A stretch of DNA of 64,000 nucleotides from Rhodopseudomonas faecalis (GTDB taxonomy: Bacteria; Pseudomonadota; Alphaproteobacteria; Rhizobiales; Xanthobacteraceae): positions 62,001 through 126,000 of the forward strand of contig NZ_QJTI01000002.1 of assembly GCF_003217325.1 (NCBI RefSeq). The letters run 5' to 3'. Both the position numbers and the translations under genes were made by a program. The notes under the pieces were generated by a model. It saw only the letters and a list, made by a program, of their open reading frames with translations. It was not told the DNA's origin and searched no databases. Positions within the stretch are counted from its first letter, which is position 1; every line of letters begins with the position of its first letter. This document shows positions 54,801 through 63,211 of this stretch, piece after piece.

Positions 54801-55328
54801 GTTGTGGCTGATTATCAGACCGTGCGGCTGTCGCTGCAGGGCCATCCGATGCAGTTTCTGCGCATGCTGTTTGCGCGTGAACGGGTCGAGACCTGCCAGG
54901 CAATTTCCGAACAGCGCAGCAGCGGCCGGCTCACGCGCTGCGCCGGCGTGGTGCTGGTGCGGCAGCGGCCGGGCAGCGCCAAGGGCGTGGTGTTCATCAC
55001 GCTGGAGGACGAGACCGGGATCGCCAATCTGGTGGTGTGGCCGGCGGTGCTGGAACGCTATCGCAAAGAAGTGATGGGCGCGCGGCTGTTGTGGGCGGAA
55101 GGGCGGATTCAAGCGAGCCCGGAGGGCGTGGTGCATCTGGTGGCCGAGCGGCTGGTCGATCGCAGCGCCGAGCTCCAGCAATTGTCCGACAGCCTGGTCG
55201 CGCCGCCCGGCATCAGCCGCGACGAGCCGCTCAATGATGATCGCCGCGACCATCCCAATGAGCCGGCACAGCCGGTCCGTCATCCGCGCGACGTGCGCAT
55301 CCTGCCCAAATCGCGGGATTTTCATTGA
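51879..55328 (+). CDS. dnaE2: Error-prone DNA polymerase DnaE2
   Basis: C-family polymerase that performs translesion synthesis in the ImuA-ImuB-DnaE2 mutasome. 1149 residues. N-terminal PHP domain (YAEIGVTSNFSFLHGASHP), polymerase palm aspartates in PPDIDVDFEHSRREEVM near residue 420, QGRGSAANSAVCYVLGI, HHH and OB-fold regions (GVVFITLEDETGIANLVVWP), and the typical ending HPRDVRILPKSRDFH. About residues 127-158 (SWPGSRPPTSWQRQR and following) are encoded by a dispersed palindromic repeat inserted in frame, absent from DnaE2 as I know it. The remainder is collinear with the family, so the gene is probably still functional. Confidence 0.95.
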   Translation: MIARYAEIGVTSNFSFLHGASHPQDYVQQASLLGLDAIGIADRNTLAGVVRAYSELGNDELIHKPKLLIGARLCFADGTPELLAYPTDRAAYGRLCRLLSAGKMRADKGECHLTFADLEAFVPEPTTSSWPGSRPPTSWQRQRLKDVAARPKAGHDDPQKQHSQILLVLIPPYRFHAAEIAAALQRLTALQRDGVWLALAPYYRGDDKRRLARLRHVAAAAQVPCIASNDVLYHHPDRRALQDVLSCVRNKTTLDAAGRHLESNAERHLKPPAEMARLFRADPEAIAETLRFASRISFSLDELKYHYPDEPVPPGKSAQQHLHDLTELGITQYFPNGISAKLRATIDKELAIIARRGYAHYFLTVHDIVRYARSQGILCQGRGSAANSAVCYVLGITCVDPTEIDLLFERFVSEERDEPPDIDVDFEHSRREEVMQYIYRRYGRHRAAIVATVIHYRPRSAIRDVGKVLGLSEDVCAALADTVWGSWGKGLSEMQVRQAGLDPTNPMITRAVELATELIGFPRHLSQHVGGYVLTQDRLDEFVPIGNAAMADRSFIEWDKDDIDAVKMMKVDVLALGMLTCIRKAFDLISKHKGTALQLSDIKSQDDNEVYQMLQRGESIGVFQVESRAQMNMLPRLKPRCFYDLVIEVAIVRPGPIQGDMVHPYLRRRNGQEPVVYPSPAGHAGEKNELQQILGKTLGVPLFQEQAMRIAIEAAHFTPDEANQLRRAMATFRNVGTIGKFESKMIGNLVKRGYDPIFAQNCFEQIKGFGSYGFPESHAASFAKLVYVSAWLKCLHPDAFCCALLNSQPMGFYAPAQIVGDARRNGVEVRPIDIAFSEGQCTLEAHCGRHHAVRLGFRQIDGFRWADPDEERVRRAAGEPPSDDWAARIVAARARGAFSSLEQFARVTRLPKRALILLADADAFRSLQLDRRAALWAVRRLPDDVPLPLFEAASAREQRDEAAAPLPQMPLAEHVVADYQTVRLSLQGHPMQFLRMLFARERVETCQAISEQRSSGRLTRCAGVVLVRQRPGSAKGVVFITLEDETGIANLVVWPAVLERYRKEVMGARLLWAEGRIQASPEGVVHLVAERLVDRSAELQQLSDSLVAPPGISRDEPLNDDRRDHPNEPAQPVRHPRDVRILPKSRDFH
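52257..52350 (+). repeat. Family B palindromic element inserted in frame in dnaE2
   Basis: Left half CGTCATGGCCGGG ... CCACGTCTT, a 15-20 bp centre, and right half AAGACGTGG ... GGCCGGGCATGACGATC, mirror images of each other. The left half matches the intergenic copy at 43152. No stop codon or frameshift results, and roughly 31 codons of dnaE2 derive from it. Confidence 0.85.
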
Positions 55329-55475
55329 AACGGCTGCTCGTCATTGCAAGGCGCACAGCGACCCAGCCAATGAGCAAGCGTAGTGTTGGACTTCCTTCTT
55401 GCCGGGTTTGATCCGGCCATTCATCCTGCATCACCATCGATACCGAATAGACCGACACAGAGGACACCACGCGCC
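55329..55475. other. Spacer with family A half-repeat after dnaE2
   Basis: CGTCATTGCAAGGCGCACAG at about 55339-55358 is a decayed family A head. No gene and no clear terminator. Confidence 0.6.
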
Positions 55476-56008
55476 ATGCCATCGCCCCGCGAGCTGCTTG
55501 CCGATCTTTGGGCCGTGCTGGGCGGCGATGCGGCCGCGCTCGAGCAGGTGACGCTGACCGGCGATGAGCCGCGCGCGGTTTTGACTCGCTGGTGCAATGC
55601 GCGACTGGCTTCAATCACGCCGAAGGGCAGGCGGCTGGGAGCAACGGCCCCAAGGAATTGCCCAAGGAACTACCGATGCAGATCCTCGATCACGCCACCG
55701 GCTATCTGATGGCGGCCGGTGCGATGATGGCGCTTGCCCGGCAGGCGCGCGGAGGTGGCAGCTGGCATGTGGAAGTGTCGCTGGCGCGCATCGGGCAATG
55801 GCTGTGGGACATGGGCCGGCTGCCGCAGGGGCTGGCTGCGCCGGACATCATCCGCGATACGATCGCGCCGCTGCTGCAGCGCTTGCCGTCTGGCTTTGGT
55901 GAGCTTGAAGCCGTGCGTCACGCGGCCGAGTTGTCGGCGACGCCGGCAGCATGGACCAGACCAGCGATGCCGCTCGGCAGCCATCCGCCGCGCTGGAGTT
56001 CCGGTTAG
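55476..56008 (+). pseudogene. Decayed class III CoA-transferase (CaiB/BaiF) gene
   Basis: The first 30 codons (MPSPRELLADLWAVLGGDAA, then TLTGDEPRA) are the start of a CaiB/BaiF-type CoA-transferase. From about 55579 another frame gives FDSLVQCATGFNHAEGQAAG and ILDHATGYLMAAGAMMALAR, which is the conserved C-terminal third of the same family. Several hundred intervening residues are missing and the two parts are in different frames, so an internal deletion has destroyed the gene. The partial duplication KELPKELP is another sign of decay. The 3' end shifts again after SWHVEVSLARIGQWLW-like sequence. Confidence 0.78.
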
Positions 56009-56027
56009 TCGTCAAACCGCGACGTTA

Positions 56028-58157
56028 CTATCGGCCGGTGACGGATCGCCGGGTCTCGTCCACTCCTTTCGACGGTGCAGCGGATGATGCCAGTTGGTCG
56101 CGCTCCGCGGCGAACCGTGCCGCCGCGGCCGGCAGCAGCGGCGCTGCGAAATGCGAGCCTTGCGCAAGGTCGCAGCCGAGCTCGGCCAGCACATCAGCAT
56201 GCGCGACGTGTTCGACGCCCTGCATCAGCACGGTGAGCCCGAGGCTTTGCCCCAAGGCGATAATGCCGTGCAGCGCGCGCCGCGCCCGTTCGGATTGCTC
56301 GATGTTGTGCAGGAATTGACCATCAATCGAGACGCCATCGAGCGGCAGCAATCCCAAATGGCGGATCGAACAGGTGTGAGTGCCGAAGCCGCTGAGACGC
56401 ACGCTCACGCCGAGCCGTTTCAGCCGGCTGAGCAGCGCTTCGAATTGTTCGGCGTGCTGATCGTCGGGCAGGCTCGCGGTCAGCTCCAGGCACAGCAGAT
56501 GCGGCGGCAGGCTGCTCAGCTCCAGGATCTGCGCCAGCTCGCCGATGAAATCGCTGCGCAGCAGCGGCGCGGCGTGCACCTGCACGGCGATCATGCGCGG
56601 CGCGCCGCGATGAATCCACACAACGCCCTGTGCCGCCGCTTCGCGCAGCAGCCAGAGCGCGACTTCGCAGCTGATACCAGCGCTGTCGGCAATGGCCATC
56701 AATTGGTGATGAGGCTGCACGCCCGCGCTCGGGTGATCCCAGAGCGCCAGTGCCTGATGACCGGTCACGCGCTGCGTCGCCAGTTCAAGCTGCGGCTGAT
56801 ATCGCAGTTGCAGCCCGGCACCGCATTCGAGCGCCAGCCGCAGATCGTGACCGAGCGCGATCAGTTGCTGCACGGCCGCGCTCATGCCCGGCTCGAACAC
56901 TTTGACGACGCCGCGTCCTGCCGCCTTGGCGTGGTGCCGCGCCAGATCGGCGGCGCGCAGCAGGTCGTTAAAGGTGATGCCGTCGCGCGGCATGGTGGCG
57001 ATGCCGATGCTGACACCGACGCTGACTTCGCCGCGTTCGGTTTCGATCGGCACCGACAGCGCGGCGATGATGGCATTGGCGACCAGTTCGGCTTCCTGCA
57101 AACTGGCTTCGCCGAGCAGCACCGCGAATTCACTGCCGTCGAGCCGCGAGGCGGTCGCCTTGGCTCCGGCCGTGCCAGCGATGCGCTCGGCGGCCTTGGC
57201 CAATAGTTCGTCGGCAATGGTGTGGCCGAGCGAGTCGTAGATGTCCTTAAAACCGTCGAGGTCGAACATCAGCAGCGCGGCCGGCTGACCGGAACGCCGG
57301 CTGCGTCGCAGCAGCTCGGCGGTTTCGCGATGGAATGAAGTGCGGTTGGCGAGCCCGGTGAGCGGATCGAAGAACGCCAATTGGGCGAGCTGATTTTCGG
57401 CGGCCTTGCGCGCCGAAATATCCTGAATGGTGCCACTGAAGCCGACCACCCGGCCATCGGCATCGATCAGCGCCTTGCTGGTGACCGCGAAGTCGCCGAT
57501 CGAGCCGTCGCCGCGGCGCAGCTTGACGTCGACGCAGTGGATGTCGCCGGTGCGCATCACCTGGGCCTGCGAGGTTAGCACCTGGCGCGCGCTGTCGCCG
57601 ACATGCAGCGCCATCACTGCGGTGCGCGTCGCTACGAACCGATCCGGATCATAGCCGAGCAGTCGCTTCAATTCGTCGGAGCACCACATCTCGGCATCGC
57701 CGATCCGATAGCTCCAGTCGCCGATCTGGCCGAGCCGCTGCGCGTCGCGCAGCTGTGCGGTCCGCTTCTCAAGGGCCACCTCGGCGGCGCGTAGCGCTTG
57801 CTCTTGCGCCACCAGCGCGCAGTTCTGCTCGCTGAGCGTCGCCATGCTTGCCATCATGTCATGGTGTTTGGTCGCCATCTGCTGCAAGGTGCCGGTGATG
57901 GTTTGCAGCGCCGCGCGGCGGATCACGGCGTAGATAGCACCGCCGCCGAGCAGGCTGAGCAACGCGATTGCGATCATCGTTTGCGGCGGCGACAGCCACA
58001 GCGCGCTCAGATCAATTCCGACCAGCAGCGCCGCGCTGATTGCCAGCGTCGGGCCGCCGACCGCCATCACCAGCGCAATGGTCAGCGCCAGCCGATGCGC
58101 CGCGCGGCACAGCGTCTCGGTTTCGGAAATGGTGCCGAGCGGACCAGGGTGATTCAT
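56028..58157 (-). CDS. Degenerate PAS-GGDEF-EAL signalling protein
   Basis: 709 residues. Two N-terminal TM helices (LALTIALVMAVGGPTLAISA and TMIAIALLSLLGGGAIYAVI), a coiled coil, a PAS domain (GQIGDWSYRIGD to GFSGTIQDISARK), then GGDEF and EAL domains. The GGDEF motif reads DGSEF, lacking the glycine pair. In the EAL domain EAL is QAL, ELTES is ELTAS, DDFGTG is SGFGTH, KID is SID and AEGVE is MQGVE, so metal and catalytic residues are lost. It is thus unlikely to make or break c-di-GMP and may bind it or act through proteins. MNHPGPL start; one codon earlier possible. Confidence 0.85.
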   Translation of the reverse strand: MNHPGPLGTISETETLCRAAHRLALTIALVMAVGGPTLAISAALLVGIDLSALWLSPPQTMIAIALLSLLGGGAIYAVIRRAALQTITGTLQQMATKHHDMMASMATLSEQNCALVAQEQALRAAEVALEKRTAQLRDAQRLGQIGDWSYRIGDAEMWCSDELKRLLGYDPDRFVATRTAVMALHVGDSARQVLTSQAQVMRTGDIHCVDVKLRRGDGSIGDFAVTSKALIDADGRVVGFSGTIQDISARKAAENQLAQLAFFDPLTGLANRTSFHRETAELLRRSRRSGQPAALLMFDLDGFKDIYDSLGHTIADELLAKAAERIAGTAGAKATASRLDGSEFAVLLGEASLQEAELVANAIIAALSVPIETERGEVSVGVSIGIATMPRDGITFNDLLRAADLARHHAKAAGRGVVKVFEPGMSAAVQQLIALGHDLRLALECGAGLQLRYQPQLELATQRVTGHQALALWDHPSAGVQPHHQLMAIADSAGISCEVALWLLREAAAQGVVWIHRGAPRMIAVQVHAAPLLRSDFIGELAQILELSSLPPHLLCLELTASLPDDQHAEQFEALLSRLKRLGVSVRLSGFGTHTCSIRHLGLLPLDGVSIDGQFLHNIEQSERARRALHGIIALGQSLGLTVLMQGVEHVAHADVLAELGCDLAQGSHFAAPLLPAAAARFAAERDQLASSAAPSKGVDETRRSVTGR

Positions 58158-58461
58158 CACAAGCCCGCACCGTCGATACGTAAGTAGCTCATCATCGGTC
58201 TCGATCGCGCCGACAAGGCGCTGTCACGCGCATAATTTGTGGTGGTGCGGCCTAAAATTGAATCAATTAGCCCACTGGTACGAGTACGAGTGTTGGCGCG
58301 GCTTTCGCGTTGCAGTGCGGGACGAACAGGCGGGTTCCAAGCTGGAACCAGCGCCCGAGCGGCTTTGTGGGATGCCGCGGCGCGGCTTGGCGTCAAATCG
58401 GCGCAGGCATGGTTTGACTTAAGTCAAGCGAAGGGCGCCTGCCGATGCCTAGTTTGTTCGC
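58158..58461. other. Divergent intergenic region
   Basis: About 300 bp with no gene recognised. It contains the promoters of the GGDEF/EAL gene and the small Cys-containing protein gene; I see no clear consensus. A short TACGAG direct repeat lies near 58278-58290. Confidence 0.4.
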
Positions 58462-58761
58462 ATGTCGTCCTTGCTCGTATATCGCTGTCCGCAAACCGGA
58501 CTAATGACGCAGACATGGCTCCCGAAAGAGCTGTGGTCCGGCGATCGCGAAACCTATGAGCTGGTGACCTGTCTGGCGTGCTCGAAGCAGCATTTCATCT
58601 GCGTCGCCACCGGCCATGTGCTCAGCGAGACCGGCAAGCGCAACACGGCGCGGCGGCTGCCGGTGTTTCCGCCCAAGCCGGCGCGGCATGCGGCCGCGCT
58701 CGATGAGGTGGCGGTGCCCGCCAGCCTGCGTTCAAGCTCCGATCTGCCGGAAGCCTGCTGA
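58462..58761 (+). CDS. Small Cys-containing protein, possibly a zinc ribbon
   Basis: 99 residues. N-terminal half has LVYRCPQTG and VTCLACSKQHFICVATGHVL, giving cysteines that could form a zinc ribbon-like knuckle; the C-terminal half is proline- and alanine-rich and probably disordered. No signal peptide or TM helix. Composition and codon use are like its neighbours; no named family. Divergent from the GGDEF/EAL gene and convergent with the enoyl-CoA hydratase gene. Confidence 0.6.
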   Translation: MSSLLVYRCPQTGLMTQTWLPKELWSGDRETYELVTCLACSKQHFICVATGHVLSETGKRNTARRLPVFPPKPARHAAALDEVAVPASLRSSSDLPEAC

Positions 58762-58882
58762 ATTTTCGCGGTTGTTCGAGATTGTGCCTGCTGATGCGCG
58801 GCGTTGACGGCGGCGGTGTCGCCGTCATTGAGCCGCCAACCCGGTCGCTTCGGATCGAACCGACCGGGCGGCGTGAGCAAGC

Positions 58883-59662
58883 TCAGCGGTTGCGGATCGT
58901 CGCCGGCCGCTTTTCGATGAAGGCGGCCATGCCCTCGGCGCGGTCTTCCAGCGCGAAAGTGGCGTGGAACAGATCGCGCTCGACGCTCATGCCCTCCGAC
59001 AGCGTGGTTTCAAAGGCGCGGTTCACCGCGTCCTTGGCCATCGCTGCCGCCGGCCGCGACATCGCAGCGATCTTTTCGGCCGCCGCCATGGTCTCTTCCA
59101 TCAGCTTGTCGGCCGGCACGACCCGGCTCACCAGCCCGGCTCGCTCGGCTTCGGCGGCGTCCATCATGCGCCCGGTCAGGCACAGATCCATGGCCTTGGC
59201 CTTGCCGATCGCCCGGGTCAGGCGCTGGGTGCCGCCGATGCCCGGAATGGTGCCGAGCGTGATTTCCGGCTGGCCGAATTTGGCGGTGTCGGAGGCGATG
59301 ATGAAGTCGCACATCATCGCCAGCTCGCAGCCGCCGCCCAGCGCGTAGCCGGATACCGCAGCAATGGTCGGCTTACGGCAGGTGGTGACACGGTTGCCGC
59401 CGATCGTGTGGAAATCGGCGTTGAACATGTCGATGAAGGTCTTGGGCTGCATTTCCTTGATATCGGCGCCGGCGGCGAAAGCCTTTTCGTTGCCGGTCAG
59501 CACGATACAGCCGATCGCGTCATCGGCTTCCAATTCGTCGATCGCGGTCGCGATCTCACGAAAAACGCCAAATGACAGCGCGTTCAGCATTTTCGGGCGG
59601 TTGAGACGGATCAGGCCGACGGCTGCCTGGCGTTCGACGATCAGATATTCGTAGTTGTTCAT
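58883..59662 (-). CDS. Enoyl-CoA hydratase
   Basis: Hydrates trans-2-enoyl-CoA in beta-oxidation. 259 residues, typical length. Oxyanion-hole motifs [12 protein letters not shown] near residue 65 and [16 protein letters not shown] near 105; both catalytic glutamates are in place (GCELA and [19 protein letters not shown]). The C-terminus [17 protein letters not shown] matches short-chain enoyl-CoA hydratases. A much longer frame upstream has no family similarity, so I chose MNNYEYL. More canonical than the crotonase at 2974. No operon partner. Confidence 0.94.
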   Translation of the reverse strand: MNNYEYLIVERQAAVGLIRLNRPKMLNALSFGVFREIATAIDELEADDAIGCIVLTGNEKAFAAGADIKEMQPKTFIDMFNADFHTIGGNRVTTCRKPTIAAVSGYALGGGCELAMMCDFIIASDTAKFGQPEITLGTIPGIGGTQRLTRAIGKAKAMDLCLTGRMMDAAEAERAGLVSRVVPADKLMEETMAAAEKIAAMSRPAAAMAKDAVNRAFETTLSEGMSVERDLFHATFALEDRAEGMAAFIEKRPATIRNR

Positions 59663-59768
59663 TGGACCCCGCACTCTGAATGAGGGCGGCAATCTGCCCG
59701 CTGGCGCTGCCGGCATCAAGGGGGAGGCGGCGAGCCGCCGCTGCCACCCCGGCGCGAGTTCCCGCCGC

Positions 59769-60356
59769 TCAGGCGATCGCCAGCCGTGCCGCCGAAGCCG
59801 CCGTGAGCAGGGCGCCAAAGGCGATAAAAATCTTGCCGATCAGCGAGGTCTGGTCCCACAGCGTCGCCTTGCTGGCGGTTGGCTGCGTCGCTGCGGCGCT
59901 GCTGTGCTGTGCTGACGTCGCCGCGCTGGCCTGGCGGTCGAGTTCATTGAGCTGGTCGGCGGCCACCACCTCGGCCTCGGCGCTGCGCTGTTCGGTCGCT
60001 GCCAACGGTGCGGCGGCGCTGTCGGTGCGCATATCGGACATTTGCGCATGGGCATTGGCGATCGCGTCCGGCAGTTCCGGCGTTGGCGTCGCCGCAGTGG
60101 CCGCGCCCGTCGCCACCGCAGCAGCTGCTGCCGCGCCGGTCGCAGCGGCAGCAGTCGCCGCCGGCTTTGACGAAGTCTTGGCGTGGCGCCCGCTGGCGCG
60201 TTTGCGCGTCTCGCTTGGCGTGGCTGCGTCGGCTTTCTGTTTGCTGACGGCGCCTGCGGCCGATGCCGGATTGACGGCGCCGCTGAGCGCGAGGCCCCCG
60301 AAACCGATCCACAGCCCTGTTGCCAGCGCGAAGGCGAAGCGGGTCGTAAATGACAT
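59769..60356 (-). CDS. Ala-rich membrane/secreted protein of unknown function
   Basis: 195 residues: an N-terminal hydrophobic signal ([20 protein letters not shown]), a long Ala/Thr/Pro-rich low-complexity region containing [20 protein letters not shown], and a C-terminal TM helix ([20 protein letters not shown]). Low-complexity composition makes family assignment unreliable. Possibly anchored in the envelope. No obvious partner. Confidence 0.6.
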   Translation of the reverse strand: MSFTTRFAFALATGLWIGFGGLALSGAVNPASAAGAVSKQKADAATPSETRKRASGRHAKTSSKPAATAAAATGAAAAAAVATGAATAATPTPELPDAIANAHAQMSDMRTDSAAAPLAATEQRSAEAEVVAADQLNELDRQASAATSAQHSSAAATQPTASKATLWDQTSLIGKIFIAFGALLTAASAARLAIA

Positions 60357-60597
60357 GACGATCTCCCGGTTGCCAGTCCCGGGGCTGGACCTAAAACGGC
60401 CGCGGTGTCGTCAGCGCGGCGAAAACAAGGGCAAACTGGGCTGTTCGGGGCAAAACGACGGCAGGAGGTAATCCATGCGGTCCGCTGCGGCGGGGCTATC
60501 GCGTTTTTGAGCGAAGTGGATCCGGTTCGCGTCAAGAAAGCCCGTCAGAACATCAAGTTAGAGCTTCGGTTCTGTTTCCATCACAACCGAAAAAGCG
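60357..60597. other. Intergenic spacer
   Basis: No gene, promoter consensus or terminator recognised with confidence. It separates the Ala-rich protein gene from the end of the DUF2336 gene. Confidence 0.4.
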
Positions 60598-61710
60598 CTA
60601 GGCCGCGGGCGCGGCGCGCCCGGTTTCCTGCTGCATGCGGTGGAAACGCAGCACCTGCTGCGCCGTCGAGGGGCGCAGATGTTCATAGGTCGATCGGCAG
60701 GCGTCGAGTTCCGGTGGCGGCATGCCGGATAGTTCATCGCGCAGCCGGATGATCGCTTCCACGGTCGGCCAGGTCAGGCCGGCGACCTTGGCGAGGATCA
60801 TCACGCCCTCGGCGCGCGCCTGCACGATCATGTTCTCGGCGATCGACACCGACACTTTGGCCAGGCAAGCGATCGCAGCGTTGGTTTCGTCGAATTTGCC
60901 GGTGGAAGCGAAGCTGTACACCATGGCATCGTCGAGCCGGCCGTCTTCATAGAGCGAGCGTACCAGGCCGTGGGCGATGGTAGTTTCTTCGCTCGCCACT
61001 TTGGGCGAGCGGGCACGGCGGCCGATCTCGCGCACCGCCGAGGCGATCTCGTGAGCGGCCTGCGGATTGGCGGCTTCCAATCGCGCCCGCACCGAGGCCG
61101 ACGCTTTCGCGACCAGTTTCAAATAATGATGCCGCGGCATCGAGGCGACCACACCGACTAGGCTGACCAGTTCGTCCTCGTTCTCGACGCGCTCGGCGAG
61201 CTTGGCGTAGCCCTTGGCGGAAAACTGCGCGCCGGGATTATTGACGGTGCTGTGCACCACTTCATGATTGCCGAGCTCGACCAGCACCTCGGTGACGTCG
61301 CCGCTCAGCGCCGTTCGTTTCGAGATCGCCAGCATATGGCCCTGGCTCTTGCGGCGGGCATTCTCGATCAGCGTCTTGTCGTCGAGCTGCGGCGATTGCG
61401 ACAGCACCGGGCCGGCGACCGCGAGCTGATCGTCAAACGCCAGATGCTGGATGATGCGCGGCGGCGCCTTGCCAAGCGGCGCCAGCCGTTCGGCGAGCAG
61501 CACCTTGGCCTTGGACTCGATGTGCAGCACCAGGCATTTGAACACGTCGTCGAACAGCTCGATCTGTTCGTCGGAGTAATCGACGGCGCCCTCAATGAAC
61601 AGGTCGGTGACGCGGCGCAGGGTCTCGACCCGGCGCGCCACCGTGCCGTGAGCGAGGGTGTTTTGCAGTTCGTCGAGCAGACTGTCGGCGGAGTTGGCCT
61701 TGCCCCTCAT
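60598..61710 (-). CDS. DUF2336 family protein
   Basis: 370 residues, largely helical, with HEAT-like repeats. DUF2336 signature regions: VDYSDEQIELFDDVFKCLV near residue 60, LAERLAPLGKAPPRIIQHLA, FDDQLAVAGPVLSQSPQLDD, and KRTALSGDVTEVLVELGNHEVV. Members are uncharacterised alphaproteobacterial proteins, often near GGDEF genes. Its ATG overlaps the stop of the diguanylate cyclase gene by four bases, so translational coupling is expected and it may modulate the cyclase or its output. Confidence 0.85.
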   Translation of the reverse strand: MRGKANSADSLLDELQNTLAHGTVARRVETLRRVTDLFIEGAVDYSDEQIELFDDVFKCLVLHIESKAKVLLAERLAPLGKAPPRIIQHLAFDDQLAVAGPVLSQSPQLDDKTLIENARRKSQGHMLAISKRTALSGDVTEVLVELGNHEVVHSTVNNPGAQFSAKGYAKLAERVENEDELVSLVGVVASMPRHHYLKLVAKASASVRARLEAANPQAAHEIASAVREIGRRARSPKVASEETTIAHGLVRSLYEDGRLDDAMVYSFASTGKFDETNAAIACLAKVSVSIAENMIVQARAEGVMILAKVAGLTWPTVEAIIRLRDELSGMPPPELDACRSTYEHLRPSTAQQVLRFHRMQQETGRAAPAA

Positions 61711-62915
61711 GCGTCGATCCTGATGTAAGGGGGCAGGCAGTCGGTACGGCCGATGTCGACGTCGGCGTTCGCCAGCGCGATGCGATTACGGCCGAGTTCC
61801 TTGGCCTGGTACAGCGCGGCGTCGGCGCGGGCCAGCAGCGCGTCTGGCGTTTCGCCGGACTCGAGCGTGGCGATGCCAGCCGACAGCGTCACCTGCATGC
61901 CGTCGGAGAACGCGCTCCAATCGAGATCGCCGACGATCATCCGCAGCCGTTCCAGAATGAAGGCCGCGTCGGGCTGCGCGGTCTGCGGCAGGATCAGCAA
62001 GAATTCCTCGCCGCCATAGCGGCCGAACCGGTCGGCGGTGCGGATGTTGGCGAAGATCGAGATCGCAAAGGTCTTTAGCACCTCGTCGCCGGTCGGATGG
62101 CCGAACACGTCGTTGATGCGCTTGAACCAGTCGAGGTCGATCAGCGCGATCGATAACGGCTCGCCGCCGCGCCGCGCGCTGTCGAGCTGATCGTCGAGCG
62201 TGCGCATGATGCTGCGCCGGTTCAGCGCGCCGGTCAGCTCGTCGAGTTCAGCAAGTTCTTCGATCTTGTCATAGGCCTGCTTCAGCTCGACGCTGCGCCG
62301 ATACAGCTTGTCGCGCAGCGCCGCCGACAGCGTGCCGAGATAGAGGCTGCGTCCGAACGCAGCGATCAGCACCACCACCGCGATGAAGCGTTCAAAGCTG
62401 GTGCCTTGCGGCAGTGACAGCGGCCGATCGCCGAACATCAGCAGCGCGCCGACCGCCAGTGCGATCAGGCACCAGTCGGTGATGGCCTCGCGCAGCGTCG
62501 CGCGCAGCGCAGCAAAGCTGCACATCACGAACAACGAGCACATGAACAGGAAGCCGACCTCGGGATACACCCAGGCGAACGCGACCAGCACTGCCGAATG
62601 AATGATGATCTGCGGGATCACCCAGACATGTTCCGGCCAGCGGGTGCAGATTCCTGCGCCGAGCAGCACGCGATAACCGGCGACCGCGGTCAGGCCACAG
62701 GCGGCAAAACCGAAACCGGCCGTCAGCGGGATCATGCCAGCCAGCCCGTAGATCAGCAACAATCCGGAATCGACCAGATAGCTCAGAGCGGTCAGGTCGA
62801 GCATGGTGCGGCGCTGACGGGCCAGCCGCACGCGAATCGACCACTCACGCGAATCCTGCTCGCCGAGAGAATTGTCCTCTTGGAGGGGTGAGTAAATCGG
62901 AGCGCTGACGCCCAT
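61707..62915 (-). CDS. Membrane diguanylate cyclase (GGDEF)
   Basis: Makes c-di-GMP from two GTP. 402 residues. About six TM helices in residues 40-210 (LLLIYGLAGMIPLTAGFGF, VLVAFAWVYPEVGFLFMCSL and others), a short coiled coil, then an intact GGDEF domain: ELDELTGALNRRS, IDLDWFKRINDVFGHPTGDEVL, RYGGEEFLLILP near 330 and RADAALYQAKELGRNRI. The active site is complete. Start chosen at MGVSAP; 57 upstream codons look non-coding. It heads an operon with the DUF2336 gene and is divergent from the ECF sigma gene. Confidence 0.92.
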   Translation of the reverse strand: MGVSAPIYSPLQEDNSLGEQDSREWSIRVRLARQRRTMLDLTALSYLVDSGLLLIYGLAGMIPLTAGFGFAACGLTAVAGYRVLLGAGICTRWPEHVWVIPQIIIHSAVLVAFAWVYPEVGFLFMCSLFVMCSFAALRATLREAITDWCLIALAVGALLMFGDRPLSLPQGTSFERFIAVVVLIAAFGRSLYLGTLSAALRDKLYRRSVELKQAYDKIEELAELDELTGALNRRSIMRTLDDQLDSARRGGEPLSIALIDLDWFKRINDVFGHPTGDEVLKTFAISIFANIRTADRFGRYGGEEFLLILPQTAQPDAAFILERLRMIVGDLDWSAFSDGMQVTLSAGIATLESGETPDALLARADAALYQAKELGRNRIALANADVDIGRTDCLPPYIRIDA

Positions 62916-63001
62916 GAGCCTGCCATTTGATTTTTGTTGGCTCACGCTACGGCCAAAGCCTTTAGGTTTGGTATCTGCAGCGCGGTGTCGCGCTCTCCCC
63001 G

Positions 63002-63027
63002 GGAACAAACCAACACTCTGGTACGTC
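63002..63027 (+). promoter_or_regulatory. Candidate ECF-sigma promoter upstream of the sigma gene
   Basis: GGAAC at 63002-63006, 17 bp, then CGTC at 63024-63027. This fits a generic ECF promoter and is one base from the EcfG type. It points at the sigma gene about 185 bp away and could reflect autoregulation. Distance makes it uncertain. Confidence 0.4.
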
Positions 63028-63211
63028 TTGATTTTTCGCCTTTTGCGCGAGTGATTTGAGTAGCTCGCGCCAGGGTGTCCGGCCACAGGCGGTGGCGGGG
63101 TCCCACTTTGGAACAGCTATACGTGTGCAAAAACCTCCGTCATTGTCCTGATTGACCTGCCTTCGGTCGAACCTTTCTGTTTGGTTAGCGACTAATTTTG
63201 CGAGACTGCCA

